From: Lachnospiraceae bacterium
Lineage (GTDB): Bacteria; Bacillota_A; Clostridia; Lachnospirales; Lachnospiraceae
DNA: 64,000 nt
Assembly (NCBI GenBank): GCA_024684065.1
Contig: JAIKXO010000160.1
Span: forward strand, 33,670 to 97,669
Direction: 5' to 3'
Of the stretch, positions 35,381 through 43,448 are shown one piece after another. The notes under the pieces are model-generated. The model ran no database searches. It saw only the letters and a program-made list of their open reading frames with translations, and had not been told where the DNA came from. Both the position numbers and the translations under genes were made by a program. The first letter of the stretch is position 1; each line of letters starts with the position of its first letter.

Positions 35381-35495
35381 GGATACCCGCCACATTCCGG
35401 GGATATGGCCCGGACTGGACGGTCTTTACGGCTGTATGCAGCTTATTATGTGTTTTTCATAAGCGCATATTACCTCCGGCCGGTCGTTTCGCTCA

Positions 35496-35996
35496 TCACT
35501 TAGTCTTTTCGTAAGCATATCTGGGATAATTATCTTCTTCCACATGGATGATCCCGCATCGGACAAAGCCCATTTTGCCCAGAAGATTCTGCATGACTTT
35601 ATTATCCGTATGTGTGTCTACCCGCAGATGCCCGCACTGCTCAAAAGCCCATCCGAGACAGAAACGTCCGATCCCTTTTTCGGAGCCGTCTGAAGCAAGT
35701 CTGTGGACAACTCCGTATTCACTTTCATCTCTCCATGCTCCTTCCGTTATTCTGCGGTACGTCGGTTCAATATCATGCCCCTGTATATAAAAAAAGGTAC
35801 CGATAACTACGTCGTCATCGTTGACGCACACATAGCTGTTTCCGTCGTTTATGTCCTTATGGATCAAAGCCCCGGGCGGCCAGTTTGTCGGCCCCCATTG
35901 ATTCGGATTTCCGGTTTTTGCCATAAAATCCCTCGCGTAGGCATATATTTCCATAATTCGTTCAAAATCTGATCCCACTGTTTTCCTGATCTTCAT
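35496..35996 (-). CDS. GNAT-family N-acetyltransferase
   Basis: A 166-residue acetyltransferase: N-terminal KIRKTVGSDFERIMEIYAYA, a central strand VCVNDDDVVIGTFFYI, acetyl-CoA loop GSEKGIGRFCLGWAFEQ and C-terminal LLGKMGFVRCGI. Family membership is clear; substrate unknown. The first bases and the whole leader are shared with thrS: repeat element A ends at its start codon and supplies GGAGAAC as ribosome binding site. Confidence 0.83.
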   Translation of the reverse strand: MKIRKTVGSDFERIMEIYAYARDFMAKTGNPNQWGPTNWPPGALIHKDINDGNSYVCVNDDDVVIGTFFYIQGHDIEPTYRRITEGAWRDESEYGVVHRLASDGSEKGIGRFCLGWAFEQCGHLRVDTHTDNKVMQNLLGKMGFVRCGIIHVEEDNYPRYAYEKTK

Positions 35997-36000
35997 TTTT

Positions 36001-36096
36001 GTTCTCCATGGTCAGGCACGAGCGGGATTTATCCGGACTCGTATCTGACCCGCCAATCAAGTCTGAAAGTCGAAAACTATCAAACTTTACCCCTGT
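36001..36096 (-). repeat. Leader-like repeat element A, second copy
   Basis: Closely matches 3121-3216 upstream of thrS, including GTCAGGCACGAG, ATTTATCCGG, CTCGTATCTGACCCGCCAAT and the following TGAAAGTC. The long hairpin of the thrS copy is partly degraded here by base changes (CGAGCGGGA opposite TCCGGACTC), and the second stem is broken. It ends 5 bp before the start codon of the acetyltransferase gene. The rest of the gap to 36232 shows nothing recognisable. Confidence 0.75.
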
Positions 36097-36232
36097 GCCA
36101 TACATTGATCATTCCGACCTCTTGTTCTCATATTCTGTTATTCCTTCCTGTCTTTAGTATCCAGACGGTAAATAAAAGCACTTCCCAGACCCGGCACAAA
36201 ACTGAGGACAAAACTGACGGCATCATTGTTTC

Positions 36233-36883
36233 CTATCCGAATCCCGATTCAAGCAGCTTTTTGTATTCCTCATAGCTGATCGAAACCCCTCCCATGCTTT
36301 CCAGATGATCCGTGCGGAACTGGCAGTCGATCATCACATAGCCGTTCTCTGAAAGAAGCCGTGCCAAAAAGATCAGAGCAAGCTTTGATCCGTTCTCTTC
36401 ATCGGAATACATGCTTTCTCCGAAAAAACACTTTCCTATGCTCACCCCGTAAAGCCCGCCGATTATCGTCCCATCCGAAACAGCCTCTAGACTTATGGCA
36501 AATCCTTCCTTATGAAGCTTAAGATAGGCTTCCTCCATGTCATCCGTGATCCAGGTTCCCTCCGAGAATTCCCTCATGATCCTGCACTTATGCATGGTGA
36601 ATGCAAAATCTCTGTTAAGGAAAAAGCCTGTTTCATGCCTTTTCATATATTTTTTCATGGATCTGGATATATGAATTTCCGACGGTCTTATGATAAAACG
36701 CTCCTTCGGACACCACCAGTGTATTTCCTCTCCCTCGTTATACCATGGAAAAATCCCGTTGCTATACGCCAACAAGAGCCTGTTTACGCTAAGGTCTCCC
36801 CCCACCGCAAGAAAACCGTCGGGATCCGCAAGCCCGGGATCCGGAAAATATATTTTATCCGGCTCCAATAAAAATACTGCCAA
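36233..36883 (-). CDS. aat: Leucyl/phenylalanyl-tRNA--protein transferase
   Basis: Adds Leu or Phe to N-terminal Lys or Arg of proteins, marking them for ClpAP-type degradation. The 216-residue protein has the family core GFLAVGGDLSVNRLLLAYSN, GIFPWYNEGEEIHWWCPKER, GTWITDDMEEAYLKLH, GGLYGVSIGKCFFGESMYS and IDCQFRTDHLESMG. Start chosen as TTG at 36883 with AAGGAG 6 nt upstream; this matches the normal distance to the YFPDP motif. A longer reading frame from GTG 36973 would translate a hairpin repeat and is rejected. Family usually called in proteobacteria, but also found in Clostridia. Confidence 0.92.
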   Translation of the reverse strand: MAVFLLEPDKIYFPDPGLADPDGFLAVGGDLSVNRLLLAYSNGIFPWYNEGEEIHWWCPKERFIIRPSEIHISRSMKKYMKRHETGFFLNRDFAFTMHKCRIMREFSEGTWITDDMEEAYLKLHKEGFAISLEAVSDGTIIGGLYGVSIGKCFFGESMYSDEENGSKLALIFLARLLSENGYVMIDCQFRTDHLESMGGVSISYEEYKKLLESGFG

Positions 36884-36914
36884 ATCTTGCTCCTTCTTTA
36901 ACGAACTGCTCAAA

Positions 36915-36957
36915 GGGACGGTTCTCCTGTGCAGCAGCCGCACAAAAGAACCGTCCC
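36915..36957. repeat. GGGACGGTTCT inverted repeat
   Basis: An 11-bp perfect stem (GGGACGGTTCT at 36915-36925 with AGAACCGTCCC at 36947-36957) continues inward with TGTGC/GCACA. It lies in the 86-bp gap between the acetyltransferase and aat genes. Similar GGGACGGTTCT palindromes are, from my memory, common in clostridial intergenic DNA; only one copy is present here. Confidence 0.75.
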
Positions 36958-36969
36958 CTGTCTTTAGTC

Positions 36970-37446
36970 TCACTCCGCCATTTTCTTTAAGGAATCCCCT
37001 GTCAGCCTGTATGTCGTCCAGTCATTCATCGGTTCCGCGGAAAGAGCCAGATAAAAATCTATGCCTGGCTTATTCCAGTCAAGACATGCCCATTCCAGTC
37101 TTCCGCATCCTCTTTCCAGTGCTATCTGCGCAAGTTTCCCAAGCATGGCTTTTCCGCAGCCCTTCCCCCGATACTCAGGGAGGACAAACAGATCCTCAAG
37201 ATAGATCCCCGCTCTCCCCAGGAATGTCGAAAAATTATGAAAGAAAAGAGCAAAGCCGATCTCCTTTCCGTCCACACACGCAAATAGCACCTCAGCCTTC
37301 CTCTTTTCAAAAATCCATTCTTTTAACAGTCCTTCCGTTGCTACTACCTGATCAGACATCCGTTCATAGTCAGCAAGCATTTTTATAAAGGAAAGGATCA
37401 GATGGCAATCCTTTTCTTCTGCAAAGCGAAAAACCGGCCGTTCCAT
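36970..37446 (-). CDS. GNAT acetyltransferase, diamine N-acetyltransferase-like
   Basis: A 158-residue protein resembling spermidine/spermine (SSAT-type) acetyltransferases: FRFAEEKDCHLILSFIKMLA, FALFFHNFSTFLGRAGIYLE, DLFVLPEYRGKGCGKAML (acetyl-CoA loop) and WACLDWNKPGIDFYLALSA. This pattern is characteristic of the SSAT subgroup, so a small polyamine or thialysine-like amine is a likely substrate. It is 32 bp downstream of a hypothetical gene and upstream of aat. Confidence 0.85.
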   Translation of the reverse strand: MERPVFRFAEEKDCHLILSFIKMLADYERMSDQVVATEGLLKEWIFEKRKAEVLFACVDGKEIGFALFFHNFSTFLGRAGIYLEDLFVLPEYRGKGCGKAMLGKLAQIALERGCGRLEWACLDWNKPGIDFYLALSAEPMNDWTTYRLTGDSLKKMAE

Positions 37447-37478
37447 ATGCTTCCTCCCGTTTACTTCTCTTGGTATAA

Positions 37479-37970
37479 TTAAAATCCCGGAGCCTCTGCT
37501 TCTTCGCCTGTATAAAGATGCCTCAGATGAAAGCCTGCCGAAGGATCCTTGATATCCGAATATGCAATGCTTACTCCATAAGCTTTCGATATGTCCAGGG
37601 CTTTATCTCCTATACCGTAAACATAATGATAATGAGGGTGCGCATCTTCAATAAGCCTTGGCTTTCTGTTCTTCACCCATTCTGAATCCTGCATAAAATA
37701 AGCTCTTTCCTCTATTCGTCTGATGGTGATGCCTGCGGGCATTTCTTCTTCATTTTTCTTCTTCCCCTTTCCCCTTATCCTGCGATCTGCCCACGCACCG
37801 TCCTTATAAGTCCCGATATATGTTTCCTTAACCGATTGATCCTTTAATACCGCAAACCAGTATGTATCGTCCCTGCCCCCCATGATCCAGTCAACTTCAT
37901 CGCGAAAAGCCTGACAGAATTCAAAGCCGTTTTCTTTATTTACAAGTTCTGTAAAGCGGAAGCCCTCCAT
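37479..37970 (-). CDS. Hypothetical protein
   Basis: I do not recognise the family. The 163-residue, cytoplasmic-looking protein begins MEGFRFTELVNKENGFEFCQ and has a central Lys-rich patch (RRIRGKGKKKNEE) and a Tyr/His-rich segment (AHPHYHYVYGIGDKALDISK). Start set at ATG 37970 because AGGAGGAG (from 37986) precedes it; a longer frame would run into the dispersed repeat. Followed by the SSAT-like gene. Confidence 0.65.
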   Translation of the reverse strand: MEGFRFTELVNKENGFEFCQAFRDEVDWIMGGRDDTYWFAVLKDQSVKETYIGTYKDGAWADRRIRGKGKKKNEEEMPAGITIRRIEERAYFMQDSEWVKNRKPRLIEDAHPHYHYVYGIGDKALDISKAYGVSIAYSDIKDPSAGFHLRHLYTGEEAEAPGF

Positions 37971-37980
37971 TATCCCATCT

Positions 37981-38030
37981 CCTCCTCTATTGAAAGGGGT
38001 TTCTGCCCCTGAAATATCTGACATACCCTC
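37981..38030 (-). repeat. Dispersed intergenic repeat B, copy 6
   Basis: The clearest copy: CTCTATTGAAAGGGG, then a small AGGGG..CCCCT hairpin, then CCCTGAAATATCTGACATA and CCCTC. On the minus strand it ends CAATAGAGGAGG, which serves as the Shine-Dalgarno of the hypothetical gene starting at 37970. Confidence 0.8.
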
Positions 38031-38083
38031 GTCAGAGTCGAGGGCTCCAAATATCTTTTAATAAACCCCCGAATAATAATCGG

Positions 38084-40054
38084 TCATATTTTTATACGCA
38101 TTTCATTCCATAAGGAAAACGGCCCGGGGAGAGAAGTCTTCTCCCTGCCCGCTCCCGTAATATCACATTTTACGAACTCAGACGTCGGCACCTTTCTGAC
38201 CGCCTCCGGATCACGGGAGATCTGTATCTTTATTTCCGGCCCCGGCGCATTGACCGGCTCATCCGGCCTGGCCTGTATCCTTACCGTACCCTCTTCAAAA
38301 TCCGGCTCAAAAGAAAACCATGCATAATCACCGGACATATCGAACCCGTAAAATTCCTGCCAGGTCTTAAGATCAAGACAGACCTCGGGCGCCGGATACA
38401 TAATGCGAAGGAACCCCCCACCCATGCAAAGATACAGATTTCCATCCGCCTCATTATCGGCAGTGGGAAATACGACCGCAGCTTCCCTGCAGTCGTAAAA
38501 GATATTGTTTATGATCTTCGCTTTTCTGGACGTTCCTCCCCGTTCCAGACCTCCCATACGAAAGCCCACCGGCTTTGCATAATAGCCGCTGTGACGGCAC
38601 TTTCCGATCAGGTTATGAGCAATGATCAGCCTGTCTGTCCCCTCGCAGTATATGCCGTAGCCGTTAACCACATCATCCTCCGCAAGTTTATACCATCCTG
38701 AGGAGCCGGGCTCTGCGGGAATCTTCGCCGGGTCAAACCTCCCCTCCACGTTCCAGATGATATTATTGTCGATCAGATTGACCCCGTCCTTCGTACATTC
38801 GATGAATATTGCTTCTCTCTGCTCAATTCCGTTTATAAATAAATTGGAAGTGATACGCGTATTCTGATTGCCGCAGTCAAGCCACAGATGATCCGCGCGG
38901 AACGTATCCTTAAAGATATTCCTGCGTATAAGGCCATTCACGCTGTTATGCAGCTTGATCCCTCCGGCTTCCCAGGAAAGCTCCATCTTCTGCCAGCCGG
39001 TTCCATAGATCCGGTTATCCTCAATCAGCATATTCCCGGCAAAAAGCCCTGCGATACCGCAAACGCCGGCATTGTTAATACTACATCCCCGTATGACGGA
39101 ATGCCCGATTATCTGCCCTTCGACAGGGGAATGATGCCAGCACTCGTTCCCGATATCTATCGCAACCGTATTTGCATAGTTTACGGTACAATCCTCCACG
39201 ATCCAATGGTGCCCGCGGAAGCTTGATATGGCACCTCTCTGGGGAACAGGCCCTCCGGTAGCCGCATGGTCACAGATAAGGCCTTTTATTTTTACGTAAG
39301 AAAGAAACGGCTCTTTGGGTGCCACGCATTGTTCCCTTACGGAGATCTCGATCAGGTGCTCATTCGGATCCGCATCGTCTTTGAGCCTGAAATGAATAGT
39401 CTGCCCGTTTGCCTCAACCCAGTAGGTATTATCCTCCTCTCCAAGCATATGGTAAAGCGCGACCTGCTTCAGTGGTTCCCCGTCGCAGTAAACAACCCCG
39501 CGGCGGTTTAAATACGTCGTCATATCCGTTTTGTCATATTCAATGAAAAGACGGTCATGTATGATATTGACCGCGCAGAACGGATTATATCCCCTGAACA
39601 TATCGGGATCCAGTTCGTGCTTCCATATTCTCCGCTGATCCTCCTTTACACCTCCCACCTCTCTTGTACCGGAAGAAAACTCAGGGACCGGCAGGAGTTT
39701 CCAGCCGCTGCTTTCTGAAAAATCCTTTACCTGCTCCGAAGCCCTTATAATGACCTGTTCTCCCGGAAAGGCTTCAAAGCTGACCATATGCTCACTGTCA
39801 CTGCCGCCCCTGCGCGGGGTTAAGCACTCTCTGTAGATCCCCTGTCTGATAAACACCCTTGTTCCGGGTCCTGCTTCCCTTGCGGCTCTGTCGATCGTCC
39901 TAAAGGGAGCTTTTTCGCTTCCGTCGTTATCATCCGAAGCTCCGGGATCTTCACAGGCCACATACAATGTCCGCTCAAATATACATTTCTTTTCCCAAAA
40001 GTCAAATCCTGTTCCGTCAGGCAGAATTGCTGTCAGATCCTCCTGTTTTCCCAT
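38084..40054 (-). CDS. Right-handed beta-helix (DUF1565-type) protein
   Basis: A 656-residue protein with an N-terminal DUF1565-like start (LYVACEDPGASDDNDGSEKA, FRTIDRAAREAGPGTRVFIR) and then successive beta-helix coils (VIRGCSINNAGVCGIAGLFA, NMLIEDNRIYGTGW, GLIRRNIFKDTF, NNIIWNVEGRF). Proteins of this type are often polysaccharide lyases or glycoside hydrolases. No signal peptide is visible, so it probably acts in the cytoplasm on imported oligosaccharides. Substrate unknown; xylan-derived sugars are possible because a cytoplasmic GH10 lies 8 kb away. Confidence 0.82.
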   Translation of the reverse strand: MGKQEDLTAILPDGTGFDFWEKKCIFERTLYVACEDPGASDDNDGSEKAPFRTIDRAAREAGPGTRVFIRQGIYRECLTPRRGGSDSEHMVSFEAFPGEQVIIRASEQVKDFSESSGWKLLPVPEFSSGTREVGGVKEDQRRIWKHELDPDMFRGYNPFCAVNIIHDRLFIEYDKTDMTTYLNRRGVVYCDGEPLKQVALYHMLGEEDNTYWVEANGQTIHFRLKDDADPNEHLIEISVREQCVAPKEPFLSYVKIKGLICDHAATGGPVPQRGAISSFRGHHWIVEDCTVNYANTVAIDIGNECWHHSPVEGQIIGHSVIRGCSINNAGVCGIAGLFAGNMLIEDNRIYGTGWQKMELSWEAGGIKLHNSVNGLIRRNIFKDTFRADHLWLDCGNQNTRITSNLFINGIEQREAIFIECTKDGVNLIDNNIIWNVEGRFDPAKIPAEPGSSGWYKLAEDDVVNGYGIYCEGTDRLIIAHNLIGKCRHSGYYAKPVGFRMGGLERGGTSRKAKIINNIFYDCREAAVVFPTADNEADGNLYLCMGGGFLRIMYPAPEVCLDLKTWQEFYGFDMSGDYAWFSFEPDFEEGTVRIQARPDEPVNAPGPEIKIQISRDPEAVRKVPTSEFVKCDITGAGREKTSLPGPFSLWNEMRIKI

Positions 40055-40171
40055 TTCTTTGCTCCTCCGTTATTCGGTATAAAACAGTTATAATACCAGG
40101 CACTGTCTTTTCCGTTGTTTAAACACTGTCAGGGACAGGAAAAGCTCATCATCATTCATCAAACCTAAGAA

Positions 40172-40690
40172 TTATAATTTCTTCTGAAACCACAAAAGAT
40201 CATACCATCTGTCGAACTTCTTCCCGACGGATCTCATATGTGCGACCTGTTCATACCCTCTGCTTAAATGAAACCTTATACTGTCATGAGACAGATACTC
40301 ATCTTCTTTTTCACTGAATGCTACTGCCGCTAACAGGTTCACTATTCCCTGCTCCTTAAGTCTTTTCTCCAGTTCGTCGTAAAGAAATGACCCGATCCCC
40401 TGTCTGCGATATTCCCTGTCAACGTAGATCGAAGTGGTTACGGTCCAGTTATACGCTTCACGTGTATTGTACCGGCCCGCATAAGCATAACCTGTTAATC
40501 TGCCATCCGCAGTACAGACCAGATAAGGATACTTTTCCTTTATTTTTATTATCCTTTTCTCAAACTCTGCGGCCGAAGGCACCATATATTCAAAGGAAAC
40601 CGCTGTATTTTTTACAAAATAAGAATAAATCTCAACAAGCCTCTCAGCATCTGTCGTCTGTACTTCTCTTACAGCTAATTCCGTATTCAT
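40172..40690 (-). CDS. GNAT acetyltransferase, phosphinothricin acetyltransferase-like
   Basis: A 172-residue enzyme with ELAVREVQTTDAERLVEIYS, FVKNTAVSFEY (typical of PAT/MddA-type amino acid acetyltransferases), the acetyl-CoA loop VDREYRRQGIGSFLYDEL and SRGYEQVAHMRSVGKKF. It may acetylate methionine sulfoximine-like or amino acid analogues, as relatives do. Start uncertain: ATG 40690 gives the usual N-terminus, but an in-frame ATG at 40735 also exists. Confidence 0.83.
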   Translation of the reverse strand: MNTELAVREVQTTDAERLVEIYSYFVKNTAVSFEYMVPSAAEFEKRIIKIKEKYPYLVCTADGRLTGYAYAGRYNTREAYNWTVTTSIYVDREYRRQGIGSFLYDELEKRLKEQGIVNLLAAVAFSEKEDEYLSHDSIRFHLSRGYEQVAHMRSVGKKFDRWYDLLWFQKKL

Positions 40691-40770
40691 ATTATTTAAA
40701 TCATCCCCATATACCGGATCATTCAGACAGATCACCCTGAATTCCGCGTTTTGATCATAGCATATACTGT

Positions 40771-42171
40771 TTATTTATTCTGACTGCGTCTGTCAATACC
40801 TTTGGACAGGTAGTATGCACGCTTTGCATCATACATCCTTTTATCCGCTGTCCTGATCAGCATTTCCACCGCTGCCTCAGGGAACTCGTGATGAGATGCA
40901 TATCCGACAGACAATGATAATTCTACGGCATGATTTCCTTTCCAGTCTTTTGCCCGAATGTGCAGCTTATCCACGATCCCATCAACAGAATCCATATCTG
41001 TATAAATAAGTGCTGCAAATTCATCTCCACCTATACGATATACTTTTCCAAACTCTCCCAGAACTTCGCACAGGCACTTGCTTGCACCGTTTATAAGCTC
41101 ATCTCCCGCCAGATGGCCAAGTGTATCATTGATCTGTTTCAGGCCGTTAAGATCAGTTGAAACATAAATAAAATCATCAAAGATCGGCTTTTCGGACAAT
41201 TCGGAAAGCGCAGTACCGTAGGCCATGCGGTTTAGTCCTCCGGTCAACTGGTCCGTGTTCGAAAGATGTAACAGAATTGTATTATTTTCCCGTAATTTCA
41301 ACAGAATATTTGTAAATAAACCTATGAATACAGATATGGACAGGACAATGAATACAGAAAGAGCAATCTGGAAACCTGAGATCCAGCCTTTTTTCGGCGA
41401 CACCGCTAACTCCCATGTCAGATTCCGCACCTTGAACTGCGTTTTTACCGCGTAATCGTCAAGTAAGCCTTCGGCCTGCATGATATGGTTACTGCCATCC
41501 TCATCAATATAAGACAGGGCATAGTTAACTCCCATGCCTTCCAGGTTGTCAAGCCCAAGCACATCTATCAGATTATCATAATCAATCGTGACAGTCACAA
41601 GGCCCCATAGATCTTTATTATCTCCGTTTCGCAGTAAGACAGGAGCTCTGCCGCCCATGCCCATCCCGCCCTGTATAAGTTCAAACGGATTTGTAAGTAT
41701 GGTACCGCCCTGTTCGTATGCCGCTTTTGCTTCCAGATTACCCGGCCGTGACATGTCGAGAAAATTAAATCCGATCAAAGACTCATTTCCTTTGAGGGGA
41801 TATACATCTGATACCACACCATCAGGAGCAAGGGCAAGATTCTTAAGTATAATACCGGTTTCATCGGTCACGTCCTTATAAACATTCTCGGCAACATCAT
41901 CAAAAAATGAAGTGTCCCCGTCATGGTCCTGTATCATTGCCTTAAGCGTATTGGTCCTTGCCATCACACAGTCGATTATGGTGATGATGTGTTCTGCTTC
42001 ATTCTTGGCAATAAAGCCGTATCTCTCCTTTTCAGTGTCCAGATCATGCTTTATCAGACCGACATAGAGAGTGCTAAGGACAAGGAGGCTTATTACTGCC
42101 GCGAAAACGGAAACAATATTTCTCTTTCTTTTTATTTTCTCCTGATCCCCAATACCTGAATCTTTCTTCAT
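40771..42171 (-). CDS. Membrane diguanylate cyclase with CHASE/PDC-like sensor
   Basis: A 466-residue protein: membrane segments at about 20-40 and 265-290 flank an extracellular sensor (LIGFNFLDMSRPGNLEAKAA, FELIQGGMGMGGRAPVLL) like CHASE domains, then a GGDEF domain with LNGLKQINDTLGHLAGDEL and an intact RIGGDEFAALIY active site. It should make cyclic di-GMP. No RxxD inhibitory site is seen at the usual place. Start at ATG 42171 follows TGAGG; longer frames overlap the alcohol dehydrogenase gene. Confidence 0.9.
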   Translation of the reverse strand: MKKDSGIGDQEKIKRKRNIVSVFAAVISLLVLSTLYVGLIKHDLDTEKERYGFIAKNEAEHIITIIDCVMARTNTLKAMIQDHDGDTSFFDDVAENVYKDVTDETGIILKNLALAPDGVVSDVYPLKGNESLIGFNFLDMSRPGNLEAKAAYEQGGTILTNPFELIQGGMGMGGRAPVLLRNGDNKDLWGLVTVTIDYDNLIDVLGLDNLEGMGVNYALSYIDEDGSNHIMQAEGLLDDYAVKTQFKVRNLTWELAVSPKKGWISGFQIALSVFIVLSISVFIGLFTNILLKLRENNTILLHLSNTDQLTGGLNRMAYGTALSELSEKPIFDDFIYVSTDLNGLKQINDTLGHLAGDELINGASKCLCEVLGEFGKVYRIGGDEFAALIYTDMDSVDGIVDKLHIRAKDWKGNHAVELSLSVGYASHHEFPEAAVEMLIRTADKRMYDAKRAYYLSKGIDRRSQNK

Positions 42172-42223
42172 AATAGTCCTCATATACTTAAAACCGATAA
42201 CAGAATATATCTTCTCTGTAATC

Positions 42224-43246
42224 CTATGGCTCGATGACAACCTTGATCGAGTCATTCTCCGTCTGTTTTATGATCGCTTCCCTAAGCTGTCCGATCTTAT
42301 AGCTGTGCGTGATCAGCTTATCAAATGAAACCTTCCCGCTGTTTATCAGGGCGACGGCTCTGCCGTGTGTGTCCGGGTTTATCCGGGAGCCGATGATCTT
42401 AAGTTCCTTCTGGAAAACCTGTTCTAAGCTAAGGCTATAAGAGCTGCCGGCCTTCGGCACGCTGAACAGAAGCACCGTGCCTCCGTCATCTGCCGCTTCA
42501 AATGCCTGTTTCGTTGCGGCAGTATTCCCTGCACATTCGATGACCACGTCTGCCCCCTTTGCGGAAAGGATATCCTCTATCTGCTTCCCGATCGGCTTAT
42601 CCAAAGGATCGACCGCATAATCCGCTCCGACATCCAGCCCGATCTTGCGCCGCATTTCCACAGGCTCGCTCAGAATGACTGAAGCCGCACCGGAAAGCTT
42701 TGCCAGCTGAACCATCATAAGACCGATCGCGCCGCCGCCTATCACGCATACGCTGTCACCCGCGCGGATCCCGGCAAGGTCTGTTCCGTGAAGACAGCAC
42801 GCGAGAGGCTCCGCCATAGCTCCTGCCCTCAGGGAGACCTGCGGGGGCAGGACGTGGCACTGCGTCTCAGGAACATAACAGTAATCCGCAAAGCCTCCGT
42901 TCATGGTAACCCCTATCGCCTCCAGCCCGGTGCACTGCTGCTTTTTGCCGATCTTACAGTAATGGCATTTTCCGCAGTAGATATTCGGATCTACAGTAAC
43001 ATGATCTCCAACCCTGACGCTTGTCACTCCCCGGCCGGTCTGTTCCACTGTCCCCGAAAGCTCATGCCCCAGAATGACAGGAGGATTCACCTCGGCAGAT
43101 CCCTTGTCGCCATGAAAGATATGCACGTCAGTACCGCAAATGCCGCAGGCGGCCACCTTCACAAGCACCTCGTCCTTAAGAAGCTCCCTCTCCGGGATCT
43201 CCCTCACCTCAAAGCTTCCGTTCCCCAAAAAATAATTGCCGTACAT
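42224..43246 (-). CDS. Zinc-dependent alcohol dehydrogenase, sorbitol/threonine dehydrogenase type
   Basis: A 340-residue medium-chain dehydrogenase with catalytic zinc ligands (CGICGTDVHIFHG, GHELSG), the structural zinc Cys cluster (CGKCHYCKIGKKQQC) and the NAD-binding VCVIGGGAIGLMMVQLAK. Such enzymes oxidise polyols or related sugars. The exact substrate cannot be read; L-threonine, sorbitol and galactitol are all possible. It lies 190 bp after an inverted-repeat region and before the cyclase gene. Confidence 0.9.
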   Translation of the reverse strand: MYGNYFLGNGSFEVREIPERELLKDEVLVKVAACGICGTDVHIFHGDKGSAEVNPPVILGHELSGTVEQTGRGVTSVRVGDHVTVDPNIYCGKCHYCKIGKKQQCTGLEAIGVTMNGGFADYCYVPETQCHVLPPQVSLRAGAMAEPLACCLHGTDLAGIRAGDSVCVIGGGAIGLMMVQLAKLSGAASVILSEPVEMRRKIGLDVGADYAVDPLDKPIGKQIEDILSAKGADVVIECAGNTAATKQAFEAADDGGTVLLFSVPKAGSSYSLSLEQVFQKELKIIGSRINPDTHGRAVALINSGKVSFDKLITHSYKIGQLREAIIKQTENDSIKVVIEP

Positions 43247-43391
43247 TTCACTTTCTCCAATTCCGCATATTTGCTGGATTAATCCAAAATATCTACCTGT
43301 TTCCTTAACCCTTATGCTGGTGCCCCCGATCCCGTTTTGTCTTCAATAATCAATCTTTTTTAATAATACCAAATCCCAACCATACATTCCA

Positions 43392-43448
43392 CAAAATTAT
43401 CGTAATCAAAATTATCGTAAACGAATTTATTTAACTCGTTTACGATAA
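43392..43448. repeat. Clustered TTATCGTAA motifs with a 13-bp inverted repeat
   Basis: A 14-bp sequence (CAAAATTATCGTAA) occurs twice with a 15-bp period (43392-43405, 43407-43420), and the second extends into TTATCGTAAACGA (43412-43424), which is inverted perfectly at 43436-43448 with an 11-nt gap. A further palindrome follows at 43487-43520 (AGCGTGG / CCACGCT with GTGC / GCAC inside). It could be an operator array or a recombination/insertion end. Confidence 0.65.
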
